Shown here in pieces: positions 10,268 through 17,586 of a DNA stretch of 17,587 nt. The notes below the pieces were generated by a model. The model was not told the origin of the DNA and ran no database searches. It saw nothing but the letters and a program-made list of their open reading frames with translations. A program made the position numbers and the translations under genes. The stretch's first letter is position 1, and the number at the start of each line of letters is the position of its first letter. The DNA is from an uncultured Collinsella sp. (GTDB taxonomy: Bacteria; Actinomycetota; Coriobacteriia; Coriobacteriales; Coriobacteriaceae): the NCBI GenBank assembly GCA_905211615.1, contig CAJMBB010000025.1, positions 1 to 17,587 on the forward strand, in the 5' to 3' direction.

Positions 10268-11584
10268 TTACTCAGAAGCAGCCTTCTCGGTCTTCCAACC
10301 ATCGACGAAGGCGTTCTTGACGCCGTCCCACTTGCTGTTGTCGGCAGCATAGGCGATCAGAGCCTGCTTGAGGTTCTTCTTCCACTCCTCAGAGGGGATG
10401 TAAACGAAGTCCCAAGCGACGGTCTTCTTGCCGTCCTTGGCCATGGCAACGGCCTGCTGCGAGAAGACGTTGGTGGTCTCCTTGGCGCTCTTGAACGGAG
10501 CGGTCAGACCCATCTTGTCGGCGATGATGCTGGTCGGGGTGTCAGCGGTGACGCACCAGTACATGAAGTCCTCGGTGGCCTTCTGGGCATCCTCGGAAGC
10601 CTGGGAGCTCACGCACCAGTAGTTCTCGCCGCCGGAGCACAGGCCCTGGTTCTCCTCGCCGTCGACGCCGATGTAGATCGGCAGCATGCCGAGCTGATCA
10701 TCGGTCATGCCGGCCTTGGTGAGGTCAGCGTAGGCCCAAGAACCGTTCTGATAGAAGACGGCCTTCCCGGTTGCGAACTCGTTGGTAGCGTCGTCGCCGG
10801 TCTTGGAGGCAAGCTGCGAAGGATCGCAGGTGGAGTCGGTGATGTACAGGTCGAAAATCTGCTTGAAGTTGTCGAGATACTCGCCCTTGATCTCGTCGTC
10901 CTCCTGGTTGTGCTCCTTCTCGAACTCGTAGTAGAGCGGGAGGTTGGCGAGGTGGGTGGTGTAGCGCCAGCTGGAGGAGTCATCCATGCCAGCAGAAGTG
11001 AAGGCACCCTCAACACCAAGCTCGTCCTTGCGGGCCTGGATGTCGTCGGCACAAGCCTTCAGCTTGTCGAAGGAGTTGATGTCCTCGGCCTTGTAGCCAG
11101 CCTTCTCGAGCAGCTGCTTGTTGTAGATGATGCCGTAGCTCTCCTGAACCCAGTCGATACCCAGATCCTTGCCGTCGGACTGCAGAGCCAGGGAGTCGTC
11201 GATGAGCTCACCGCGGAGCTTGGTATCGGACAGGTCGGCGCAGTAATCCTTCCAGTTCTTAAGACCGGTGGGGCCGTTGACCTGGAACAGGGTCGGAGCG
11301 GAGCTCTTGGACATCTCGGACTTGAGCTTCTCCTCGTAGGTGTTGGAGGCGGCGGTCACAATCTTGACCTCGACGCCCTTCTCCTTCTTGTACGCCTTGG
11401 CGATCTCCTTCCACTCCTTGTCGACCTCGGGCTTGAATTGGAGGAAGTAGACCTCGGCAGCGTCACCAGAAGCAGAGGAGCCGGAGCCGGCGGAGCCACC
11501 GCAGCCCACGAGGCCCAGACCAAGAACCGCAGCCGCGGAACCAGCAAAGCCCAGGAACTGCCTTCTGCTCATTTCGTTCTTCAT
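10268..11584 (-). CDS. Sugar ABC transporter substrate-binding lipoprotein (family 1)
   Basis: This extracellular lipid-anchored protein captures the sugar and hands it to the permeases. The ATG at 11584 is preceded at 6 bases by AAAGGGTGG, better than the upstream in-frame GTG at 11602; the product is 438 residues. The N-terminus carries a twin-arginine motif (SRRQFLG, Arg7-Arg8) and a lipobox LVGC with Cys28, followed by a Gly/Ser linker, so export as a Tat lipoprotein is plausible. The mature part has the two-lobed family 1 pattern, including the conserved segment FATGKAVFYQNGSWA. The protein is acidic and rich in Lys/Asp/Glu. It is the first gene of the operon and has two operator-like palindromes upstream. 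Malto-oligosaccharides are the likely ligand from context only. Confidence 0.92.
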   Translation of the reverse strand: MKNEMSRRQFLGFAGSAAAVLGLGLVGCGGSAGSGSSASGDAAEVYFLQFKPEVDKEWKEIAKAYKKEKGVEVKIVTAASNTYEEKLKSEMSKSSAPTLFQVNGPTGLKNWKDYCADLSDTKLRGELIDDSLALQSDGKDLGIDWVQESYGIIYNKQLLEKAGYKAEDINSFDKLKACADDIQARKDELGVEGAFTSAGMDDSSSWRYTTHLANLPLYYEFEKEHNQEDDEIKGEYLDNFKQIFDLYITDSTCDPSQLASKTGDDATNEFATGKAVFYQNGSWAYADLTKAGMTDDQLGMLPIYIGVDGEENQGLCSGGENYWCVSSQASEDAQKATEDFMYWCVTADTPTSIIADKMGLTAPFKSAKETTNVFSQQAVAMAKDGKKTVAWDFVYIPSEEWKKNLKQALIAYAADNSKWDGVKNAFVDGWKTEKAASE

Positions 11585-11689
11585 TACAATCCACCCTTTC
11601 ACACCGTGGCGGCACCCTTTGCCGCCGCCTTCGGAGATTGGCTCGGGGACTTTGCCCCTTTTGCTGATTTGTACGATACGCTATTTGGC

Positions 11690-11707
11690 TACTTGTTTGA
11701 ACAAGTA
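11690..11707. promoter_or_regulatory. Operator-like perfect inverted repeat, site 1 of the ABC operon
   Basis: TACTTGTTTGAACAAGTA has perfect 8-bp arms around TG. Its core TTGTTTGAACAA (11693-11704) matches 11 of 12 positions of TTGTTTAAACAA. It lies 106 bases before the binding-protein start and has the size and symmetry of a GntR/HutC or TreR-type operator. Confidence 0.6.
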
Positions 11708-11755
11708 TTACTTGAGGGGTAGAAAAACTTCGGTGAACGGTAATTTCAACTTGAT

Positions 11756-11779
11756 ACTTGACAAGTTTTGTATAAACAA
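11756..11779. promoter_or_regulatory. Operator-like repeats, site 2 of the ABC operon, over a possible promoter
   Basis: ACTTGACAAGT (11756-11766) is a 5-bp-arm palindrome, and TTGTATAAACAA (11768-11779) matches 11 of 12 positions of the common palindrome and closely resembles the TreR box TTGTATATACAA. Read on the minus strand, TTGTTT and TATCAA lie 17 bases apart here and could be the -35 and -10 boxes of the operon, which would put site 2 on the promoter. The promoter call is weak. Confidence 0.5.
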
Positions 11780-11798
11780 TTATTTGTTATCAAATGCA

Positions 11799-11852
11799 GC
11801 GAAAACGCCCGGTCAAGCCGATGCATCGTCGGTTTGACCGGGCGTTTTCGCT
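11799..11852 (-). terminator. Long, nearly perfect bidirectional terminator after gntR
   Basis: An 18-bp perfect stem (GCGAAAACGCCCGGTCAA with TTGACCGGGCGTTTTCGC) continues through one G-T pair into CCGA/TCGG, for 23 bp in total around a short loop. A-tracts and T-tracts (AAAACG/CGTTTT) sit on both sides, so it can end transcripts in both directions. It closes the gntR transcript and insulates the ABC promoter region from it. Confidence 0.85.
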
Positions 11853-11890
11853 TTGAGGGCATGAGTCTCGTCAGGCTGCGAGCTAGCCGG

Positions 11891-12610
11891 CTATCGCTTG
11901 GAGTTGACGCGGTAATGGAAGATCTCGGGATGCGTGCGGGCATGCGTGACCTCGAACAAGATGCCGTCCGAGGTGTACGACTGGCTCTCCATGACGGCGA
12001 CACAGTTGTATTTGCCGAGGTCAAGATAGCTGCAGTCCTCATCGTTGGCAAGCTCGACGCTCACCGTACGGCGACTCGCCATCACTTTGACGCCGCGTTT
12101 GTGCTCCAGATAGTCGTAAATTGACTTTGCGGCGATCTCGGGCGTCAGGCCTTTGGCGATCGACTCCAGAAAATAGCCGTGGTCCACCTGGCGAGCGCTA
12201 CCGTTAAGGCTACGGACGCGCACCACGCGAATCAACTCCTCGCCCACCTTAAAGCCCAGGTGACGAGAGAGTTGCTCGGTGCAGACCAGATGTTCAAAAG
12301 ACTTAACGTCCGTCGATGCAACGGCATTGTTGCGCTTTGCAAACTCGCCAAACGACTCAACCTCTTCGAGTGCGCCCAACATGTCGGTTTCGCCCTTAAG
12401 CCAAATAACGCGCACGCCTTTGCCGTGTATGGGCTGCACAAACATCCCGTCGGACAGCATACCCAAGGCGCGACGGACGGTATTGCGAGTGCATCCGAAC
12501 TCCGCGGTCAGCTCGGCTTCGGTTGGCAGCATCTCCTGAAACGCATAGGTCCCATTAATTATGCGCGAGCGTATTTCTCGATAGATTCCTTCGTATATCG
12601 CTTTTGGCAT
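11891..12610 (-). CDS. GntR-family transcriptional regulator, HutC/TreR subgroup (UTRA domain)
   Basis: From the ATG at 12610 (GAGGTG 5 bases upstream) the protein has 239 residues; an upstream in-frame ATG at 12655 lacks a ribosome site and is less likely. The N-terminal winged helix-turn-helix spans residues about 5-70, with the recognition part LPTEAELTAEFGCTRNTVRRAL and the wing HGKGVRVI. The C-terminal part (about 90-235) is a UTRA effector domain, which in relatives binds phosphorylated sugars or other small metabolites (trehalose-6-phosphate in TreR, glucosamine-6-phosphate in NagR). It is divergent from the PTS gene. Operator-like palindromes TTGTTTAAAC lie over its own promoter, in front of the PTS gene, before the ABC operon and before malQ, so it is probably a local sugar-phosphate-responsive repressor that also controls itself. 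The effector is unknown. Confidence 0.9.
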   Translation of the reverse strand: MPKAIYEGIYREIRSRIINGTYAFQEMLPTEAELTAEFGCTRNTVRRALGMLSDGMFVQPIHGKGVRVIWLKGETDMLGALEEVESFGEFAKRNNAVASTDVKSFEHLVCTEQLSRHLGFKVGEELIRVVRVRSLNGSARQVDHGYFLESIAKGLTPEIAAKSIYDYLEHKRGVKVMASRRTVSVELANDEDCSYLDLGKYNCVAVMESQSYTSDGILFEVTHARTHPEIFHYRVNSKR

Positions 12611-12645
12611 TGTTTCACCTCTATATTGTTCATTTCCGGCTAGGC

Positions 12646-12685
12646 ACGATAGCATTTCTTAAAGTTGTTTAAACCGAATATCGGT
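12646..12685 (-). promoter_or_regulatory. gntR promoter with operator-like site and a second dyad
   Basis: Read on the minus strand, TGC-TATCGT (12654-12646) is an extended -10 element. TTGTTTAAACCG (12665-12676; palindromic core GTTTAAAC at 12667-12674) covers the -35 region, consistent with autorepression. It overlaps a second dyad, ACCGA-ATA-TCGGT at 12673-12685. Confidence 0.5.
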
Positions 12686-12690
12686 AAAGC

Positions 12691-12720
12691 GACAGGATTT
12701 AACCGTTGACGGTTTCTGTC
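12691..12720. other. Nested dyad in the gntR-PTS intergenic region
   Basis: GACAG (12691-12695) pairs with CTGTC (12716-12720), and AACCG (12701-12705) pairs with CGGTT (12710-12714) inside it, separated by an asymmetric internal loop. It may be a hairpin in a leader transcript or a second regulator's site. Confidence 0.35.
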
Positions 12721-12773
12721 ATGCCCAAATCGGTTTCGCTCAAAACTGCCGGTACGACAATCGTCTGGTCCTC

Positions 12774-12798
12774 TACAATGAATCCATTGTTTAAACGT
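12774..12798 (+). promoter_or_regulatory. PTS gene promoter: -10 box followed by operator-like palindrome
   Basis: TACAAT at 12774-12779 is a good -10 hexamer. TTGTTTAAACGT (12787-12798; core GTTTAAAC at 12789-12796) lies 7 bases downstream, at the expected transcription start, where a bound repressor would block RNA polymerase. No clear -35 box is seen. Confidence 0.5.
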
Positions 12799-12839
12799 TT
12801 CCCCACGCGCAACGCGCCTCGATATTCGGAAGGCAGAAC

Positions 12840-15290
12840 ATGCTGCAAAAAATCCAACGCTTTGGCGGGGCAATGTTCGCTCCCGCCATGCTGTTTTCTA
12901 TATCAGGCCTCATGGTCGGCGTCTCCGCTCTCGCAACGACTGCGGACATCGTCGGCGATCTCGCCGTATACGGAACCCCTTGGTACGTTTTTTGGACCAT
13001 CATCCAGCGCGGCTCGTGGACGGTCTTTAAACGCCTCCCGCTCCTTTTTGCCGTAGCGCTGCCCATCGGTCTTGCCCAAAAACAACCGGCTCGTTGCTGC
13101 CTCGAGGCTCTCGTCGCCTATTTTGCCTACTGCTTCTTTTTGAGCGAGATCATTAAGCTGAGCGGAGACAACCTTGGACTTGAGTACCCGTCATCTTTGA
13201 CCTCCGCCAGCGGTATCACCGTCATCGACGGCATCAAGACGCTCGACACCGGCATTATCGGCCCGCTGGCGGTATCGGCAACCGTCGTCGCCATCCATGA
13301 CCGCTTCTACGATGCAAAGGTTCCCGATTGGCTCGGCACCTTCTCGGGCTCCTCGCTGGTCTACCTCATCAGCTTTTTTGCCGTGTTTGCCCTTGCCGCT
13401 ATCTCGGCCGCCATCGTGCCCTACGTATACGATGTAACCGATACGCTGCGTCACGCGCTTGCAGGCGTCGGTCCCTTTGGCGTGGGCATCTTTGTCTTTT
13501 TAGAACGAGCACTCGAGCCCATGGGGCTGCACCACCTGCTCTACATGCCGATCTACTACGACAACCTGGTCATTAACGACGGCATCTACGCCACGTGGAG
13601 CAGTTTGCTCCCCATCCTCTCCCATAGCACGCGCCCCCTTAATGAGCTTGCGCCGTGGGCCGGTTTTACCGCCACCGGCTGGGTCAAGCTCTTTGGCCTT
13701 CCTGCCATCGCAGCTGCGTTCTACTCCACCGCAAAACCCGAGCGCCGCGCCGGCCTCAGGGTCATCCTTGTTCCCGCCATCATCGCCTCGGTGGTTTGCG
13801 GCGTTACCGAGCCACTCGAGTTTCTCTTTATGTTCACCCACCCCGGGCTCTTTTTGCTCTACGCCGTCTTATCGTCTTGCCTTGCCACAGCCATGAATCT
13901 CTTTGGCATCGTCGGCATCTTCTCGGGCGGCCTCATGGAGATGGCAGCCTTCAACTTTATTCCGCTCATGCGCACGCATGCCGGTGCCTATCTTTTGGCG
14001 CTCGGTATCGGCCTTGCCTTTAGCCTCATCTTTTTTGTTAGTTTTCGAGCACTCATCTTGGTCTATGACCTTAAGACTCCGGGCCGCGAGGATCATGTCG
14101 TCAATCGCGCGGCAATCGATCGTTTAACGGGAAGCGACTTTGCCAAAGAGCAATCTCCCAATGACGAGGTCAATAGTCGATCCGATCAAGATCACGTCCT
14201 CGCTGAGCGGGTAATTCAGCTTTTAGGTGGCGTTGGCAATATCGTGGGCGCAACCAACTGCGCCACGCGCCTGCGCGTCGAGGTCGCAGACCCTTCCATC
14301 GTTGCAGATAACGCGTCGTTTGTCGCGGTGGGCGCCAAGGGCCTCATCATTACGGGCAAGACCGCCCAGGTGATTATCGGCATCTCCGTTCCCCGCGTTA
14401 AAGAGCATTTTGACCAGATCATGGGCCTCGAGCCGGAATTTGTGCCCACCACCTCGGCCTCCCCTGCCGCCAGCACAGCCCATAAGCGCGGCGATATTTG
14501 CTTCTTCGATATCGACGGAACGCTCGCCTGGCAAGACCCCAGGCTCGCCCAAGACCTTCCCGAAGACGAGCGGGACCTCTCCCCCTATCCCAACGAGGCG
14601 GTTTCGCAGGCAATCCGCGAGTTTGTCGCCAACGGCAACATGGCCTTCATCTGCACAGGGCGCACCCTCAGCTGCATCCACCCCAAACTTCTTGAGCTGC
14701 CCTGGACCGGCATCGTCTGTCTTGCGGGCGGTTACGCCGAGATCAACGGACACGCAATTCGCGATCTGTCGATGACGCCCAGTATGCTGCAGCGTCTTGC
14801 CCCCTACCTTGAGCAATCGGGCGAGGTCATCCGCTTCGAGGGCCTCAACGGCGTCGTGCGCATGAGTGCCGATGCCCCCGATGCTCCCGGATACGCGCGC
14901 ACCCTGGGCGACGCAGTCACGCAGCTGCAACATTACAGTGTCTACAAGATCTTGATGTCTACATCGCTCGCCAACCACATCGCTCAAGATAAGGCACTTG
15001 AGCCGCTGCTGTGCTTTAACGAGCTCGAACTCGAGGTAACCGAAATCTCGCCCCGCGAATGCACGAAGCGCGGGGGTATCCAGTCTGTACTCGACGCCCT
15101 CGATCCCCACCACGGAACCGTATACGGCATTGGCGACGCCAGCAATGACGTCTCGCTGATGAATGCCGTCGATGTCGGTATCGCCATGGGCAATGCGCCG
15201 GACTATCTCAAGGATAAGGCCGATTACGTGACCGACACCGTCGATCATGACGGTGTCGTTTCGGCGCTCGAGCATTTTAGGCTGATTTAG
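12840..15290 (+). CDS. PTS EIIC-EIIB of the MalX/alpha-glucoside type fused to a Cof-type HAD phosphatase
   Basis: This 816-residue protein starts at the ATG at 12840, 6 bases after GGAAGG. Residues 1 to about 410 form a membrane EIIC of the glucose superfamily with the hallmark TEPLEFLFMF (residues 323-332) and the terminal LKTPGRED, both as in E. coli MalX. Residues about 452-530 are an EIIB with the phosphocysteine Cys474 in NCATRLR. A Pro/Ala/Ser linker leads to residues 553-816, a complete HAD phosphatase of the Cof group: Asp557 and Asp559 in FFDIDGT, Thr606 in CTGRT, Lys743, and GDASND (Asp766, Asp770). All catalytic residues are present. The transporter should import an alpha-glucoside or glucose as its 6-phosphate; the fused domain could remove that phosphate at once. 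No EIIA domain is present, so EIIA must come from elsewhere. It is divergent from gntR, with an operator-like site at its promoter. The exact sugar is unknown. Confidence 0.93.
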   Translation: MLQKIQRFGGAMFAPAMLFSISGLMVGVSALATTADIVGDLAVYGTPWYVFWTIIQRGSWTVFKRLPLLFAVALPIGLAQKQPARCCLEALVAYFAYCFFLSEIIKLSGDNLGLEYPSSLTSASGITVIDGIKTLDTGIIGPLAVSATVVAIHDRFYDAKVPDWLGTFSGSSLVYLISFFAVFALAAISAAIVPYVYDVTDTLRHALAGVGPFGVGIFVFLERALEPMGLHHLLYMPIYYDNLVINDGIYATWSSLLPILSHSTRPLNELAPWAGFTATGWVKLFGLPAIAAAFYSTAKPERRAGLRVILVPAIIASVVCGVTEPLEFLFMFTHPGLFLLYAVLSSCLATAMNLFGIVGIFSGGLMEMAAFNFIPLMRTHAGAYLLALGIGLAFSLIFFVSFRALILVYDLKTPGREDHVVNRAAIDRLTGSDFAKEQSPNDEVNSRSDQDHVLAERVIQLLGGVGNIVGATNCATRLRVEVADPSIVADNASFVAVGAKGLIITGKTAQVIIGISVPRVKEHFDQIMGLEPEFVPTTSASPAASTAHKRGDICFFDIDGTLAWQDPRLAQDLPEDERDLSPYPNEAVSQAIREFVANGNMAFICTGRTLSCIHPKLLELPWTGIVCLAGGYAEINGHAIRDLSMTPSMLQRLAPYLEQSGEVIRFEGLNGVVRMSADAPDAPGYARTLGDAVTQLQHYSVYKILMSTSLANHIAQDKALEPLLCFNELELEVTEISPRECTKRGGIQSVLDALDPHHGTVYGIGDASNDVSLMNAVDVGIAMGNAPDYLKDKADYVTDTVDHDGVVSALEHFRLI

Positions 15291-15359
15291 GCACGCTCCA
15301 TCAAACGCACGCCCGTTGTCCTAAATCGCCAAAACTGCCGCGCCAAACGCCCTGATGTG

Positions 15360-15392
15360 GCAATATGTTGTCTGCATATTGCATCAATGCAA
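15360..15392. promoter_or_regulatory. Two overlapping inverted repeats upstream of the prenyl synthetase
   Basis: GCAATATG (15360-15367) and CATATTGC (15375-15382) are perfect 8-bp arms with a 7-base loop. TTGCAT (15379-15384) and ATGCAA (15387-15392) are 6-bp arms overlapping the right side. They may be an operator or a leader hairpin. They include the ATG at 15365, which argues against that ATG as start of the next gene. Confidence 0.4.
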
Positions 15393-15403
15393 CCTCAGAA
15401 AGA

Positions 15404-16429
15404 ATGCGAGAACCCGTGTCCAGTCCGTTTACCAGCTTTTTAGCCCAGCACTTTGACCAGATTAACGACTATCTGGCCACGTTCTTTGACGGACAGGCGA
15501 CCTCTGCCGATATCGAGCGCTACCTGTATGCGCCGCTCTCGGCTTTTACGGCCAACGCCGGCAAGCGCCACCGCCCGCTTATCTGTATGCTCGCCGCAAC
15601 CGCAGTGGGCGGTAGCTTTGAGAGCGCCCGCAGCGCCGCGGCAGCCATCGAGCATTTCCAGTCGGGCGCGCTGATCCACGACGACATCGCCGACAACGGA
15701 CAGCTTCGTCGAGGCAAGCCCTGCATGCACCTTACCGAGGGCACGGGCCTTGCCATCAATTGTGGCGACCTGGCGCTCACCATGGTCACCAAGACGGTTC
15801 TCGACGACCCTACGCTGGAGTCCGACGTGAAGCTGCGCGTGCTCCACGAGCTTACCGAGATGATCGTCCGCACCATCGAGGGTCAAGCACTCGACCTGGG
15901 TTGGGTCCGTGACGGGCGCTTTGATATCTCGGTTGATGACTACCTGGACATGGCTACGCACAAGACCGCGTTTTACAGCGGAGCCACGCCGCTTGCCGCC
16001 GGAGCCATTATCGGCGGCGGCAGCGAGGAGCAGATTGAGGCGCTGCGCGCCTTTGGCCTGCACACGGGCCTCGCCTTTCAGATTCAGGACGACCTGCTCA
16101 ACCTTGTCGGCACTAAGGAAGCCGCCAACAAGGACTTCCGCACCGACATCACCGAGGGCAAGCGCACGCTTGTCGCCGTACACGCCCTCTCTGATGAGCG
16201 CCACCACAACGAGGTCGAGGCGATTCTTTCCTCGGGCACCGATGATCCCGCGCAGCTCGCACGCGCCGTGGAGATCTTCCAGGAGACCGGCTCCATCGAT
16301 TACGCCCACACTTACGCGCTCGACCTGACCGCCAAGGCCAAAGCGGCCATCGAGAACGTTGAGCTTGATCCGCACGCACGCGAGCTGTTCCTCTCCATGG
16401 CAGATTTCTTTGTGGAGCGCCTTAACTAG
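15404..16429 (+). CDS. Polyprenyl diphosphate synthase (trans-isoprenyl synthetase family)
   Basis: This cytoplasmic enzyme joins isopentenyl diphosphate units to an allylic diphosphate, making prenyl chains for quinones or other lipids. From the ATG at 15404 it has 341 residues; the GTG at 15416 and the ATG at 15365 are also in frame, and none has a strong ribosome site, so the start is uncertain. The first Asp-rich motif is HDDIADNGQLRRG (Asp93, Asp94, Asp97). The second is QDDLLNL (Asp229, Asp230), in which the last position is Asn233 rather than Asp, as in some other members. The residues 4-5 before the first motif are small (Gly-Ala), which in this family tends to allow longer products. 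No terminator is seen between the PTS gene and this one (about 110 bases), so read-through is possible, though the functions are unrelated. The product length cannot be fixed from sequence. Confidence 0.9.
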   Translation: MREPVSSPFTSFLAQHFDQINDYLATFFDGQATSADIERYLYAPLSAFTANAGKRHRPLICMLAATAVGGSFESARSAAAAIEHFQSGALIHDDIADNGQLRRGKPCMHLTEGTGLAINCGDLALTMVTKTVLDDPTLESDVKLRVLHELTEMIVRTIEGQALDLGWVRDGRFDISVDDYLDMATHKTAFYSGATPLAAGAIIGGGSEEQIEALRAFGLHTGLAFQIQDDLLNLVGTKEAANKDFRTDITEGKRTLVAVHALSDERHHNEVEAILSSGTDDPAQLARAVEIFQETGSIDYAHTYALDLTAKAKAAIENVELDPHARELFLSMADFFVERLN

Positions 16430-16474
16430 CGGGGGTAATAAAACCTGTCAGCAGCGTATTTGGGTACAACTTGC

Positions 16475-16560
16475 TACACTGTTGAGTGCATGTTTATGCA
16501 TCCCTTTGCGTTGTCTATCCGACACACGCTCAAATAGTACGAATGGTACGCCGAAAGGGG
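16475..16560 (+). promoter_or_regulatory. Probable promoter and ribosome site of the peptidoglycan-binding protein gene
   Basis: TACACT at 16475-16480 resembles a -10 hexamer; the -35 region is not clear. AAAGGGG at 16554-16560 lies 7 bases before the ATG at 16568 and fixes that start. The resulting leader would be about 80 bases. Confidence 0.4.
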
Positions 16561-16567
16561 TTCGTTC

Positions 16568-17473
16568 ATGGAACCTATTACAACGGGCATGCAAGGAGCA
16601 GCCGTCGAGGACGTGCAGTCTCGTCTCCTGCAGCTCGGCTACACGATTGATGCCGCCGAAGTCACCGACAAGTACTTTGGAGCCACCACTGAGCAGGCCG
16701 TCAGCACCTTCAGGCTCGACAGCGGCCTTGCTGCCGGTCATGCCGTCGATATCCCCTGTTGGAGCGCCCTTGTAGACGCTTCGTATAAGCTGGGCGACCG
16801 CACCCTCTATCTGCGCATGCCCAATTTCCATGGCGCCGATGTGCAGGCCCTGCAGCGCGCTCTCAACGTTTTGGGCTTTGCCTGTGGCGAAGACGACGGC
16901 TACTTTGGTCCGCATACCGAGGCCGCCCTGCAGCAGTTCCAGGAAAATGTCGGCCTGTTTGCCGACGGCATGGCCTTCCAGGACACCTACGCCTACATCA
17001 ACCGCCTGCACCATGTGTGGGAGGGCAAGCCCTCGGTCACCGAAGCCGAGTCCCGCATCGGTTTTGCTCGCGCCGCCAACGTGCTCGAGCGCTTCCAGAT
17101 TGCCGTTATCGGCGAGGACCCCATCGCACGCAGTGTTGCGTCGCGCATGTGGAATATCGCCACGGCAACGACCGACAACAGCGGCATGATGCTCTGCGAC
17201 TCCGAGGTCCCAACCGACGTTGACCTGGTGCTCGAGATCGCAAGCGACGAGCTGCCCGCCGACGCCGCACCGCGCGCCACGATTGCCCTCGCCGAGTGCC
17301 ACAACCTGGCCCAGCGCATCCGCACTGCCAATGTCGCCGCGCAGCAGAAGCCGGCACGTATTCGCATTGAGCTCACGGGCATGACGCGCTACAACGGCAC
17401 CTTCACGGCCAGCGACGCGCAGACACTCGCCGTACGCCTGCTCGATGGCGTTTGCGATGCCCTCGCAGATTAG
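16568..17473 (+). CDS. Cytoplasmic protein with two peptidoglycan-binding domains and a degenerate amidase-like C-terminus (CwlM-like)
   Basis: The 301-residue protein has no signal peptide or membrane segment. Residues about 5-70 and 78-146 are two PG_binding_1 repeats (for example DVQALQRALNVLGF and GYFGPHTEAALQQFQ). Residues about 175-301 look like an amidase_3 fold that has lost its metal ligands: IAVIGED (178-184) stands where the family has a DPGHGG motif, DLVLEIASD (219-227) where it has DLVLSIHAN, with Ala225 in place of His, while RIRIELTG keeps a Glu (Glu268) as in VELGF. This layout, cytoplasmic location and probable inactivity recall mycobacterial CwlM, which regulates MurA rather than cutting cell wall. 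The match is from memory of motifs and is inference. A tRNA-Gln gene follows. Confidence 0.75.
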   Translation: MEPITTGMQGAAVEDVQSRLLQLGYTIDAAEVTDKYFGATTEQAVSTFRLDSGLAAGHAVDIPCWSALVDASYKLGDRTLYLRMPNFHGADVQALQRALNVLGFACGEDDGYFGPHTEAALQQFQENVGLFADGMAFQDTYAYINRLHHVWEGKPSVTEAESRIGFARAANVLERFQIAVIGEDPIARSVASRMWNIATATTDNSGMMLCDSEVPTDVDLVLEIASDELPADAAPRATIALAECHNLAQRIRTANVAAQQKPARIRIELTGMTRYNGTFTASDAQTLAVRLLDGVCDALAD

Positions 17474-17480
17474 GTAAACT
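17452..17480 (+). promoter_or_regulatory. Possible tRNA-Gln promoter
   Basis: TTGCGA (17452-17457) and TAAACT (17475-17480) are separated by 17 bases, each matching the consensus at four of six positions. The -35 lies inside the end of the upstream gene. The distance to the tRNA start (32 bases) is suitable. Confidence 0.35.
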
Positions 17481-17511
17481 AAACGAGCTGCTTTTGGGCA
17501 ACACCACACAT

Positions 17512-17586
17512 TGGGACGTAGTTCAACGGTAGAACTCCGGTTTTTGGTGCCGGCTGTTGGGGGTTCGAATCCCTCCGTCCCAGCCA
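17512..17586 (+). tRNA. tRNA-Gln (anticodon TTG), CCA encoded
   Basis: A full cloverleaf is visible: acceptor stem TGGGACG (17512-17518) with CGTCCCA (17576-17582), D-arm GTTC/GAAC, anticodon stem CCGGT/GCCGG around loop TTTTGGT with anticodon TTG, and T-arm with GGTTCGAATCC. Discriminator G17583 is followed by an encoded CCA at 17584-17586. It reads CAA codons, and CAG by wobble. Confidence 0.97.

Noticed and set aside
11619..11837. Small plus-strand frame before the ABC operon
   Set aside because: It spans the operator-like repeats and enters the terminator stem; no ribosome site or family resemblance.
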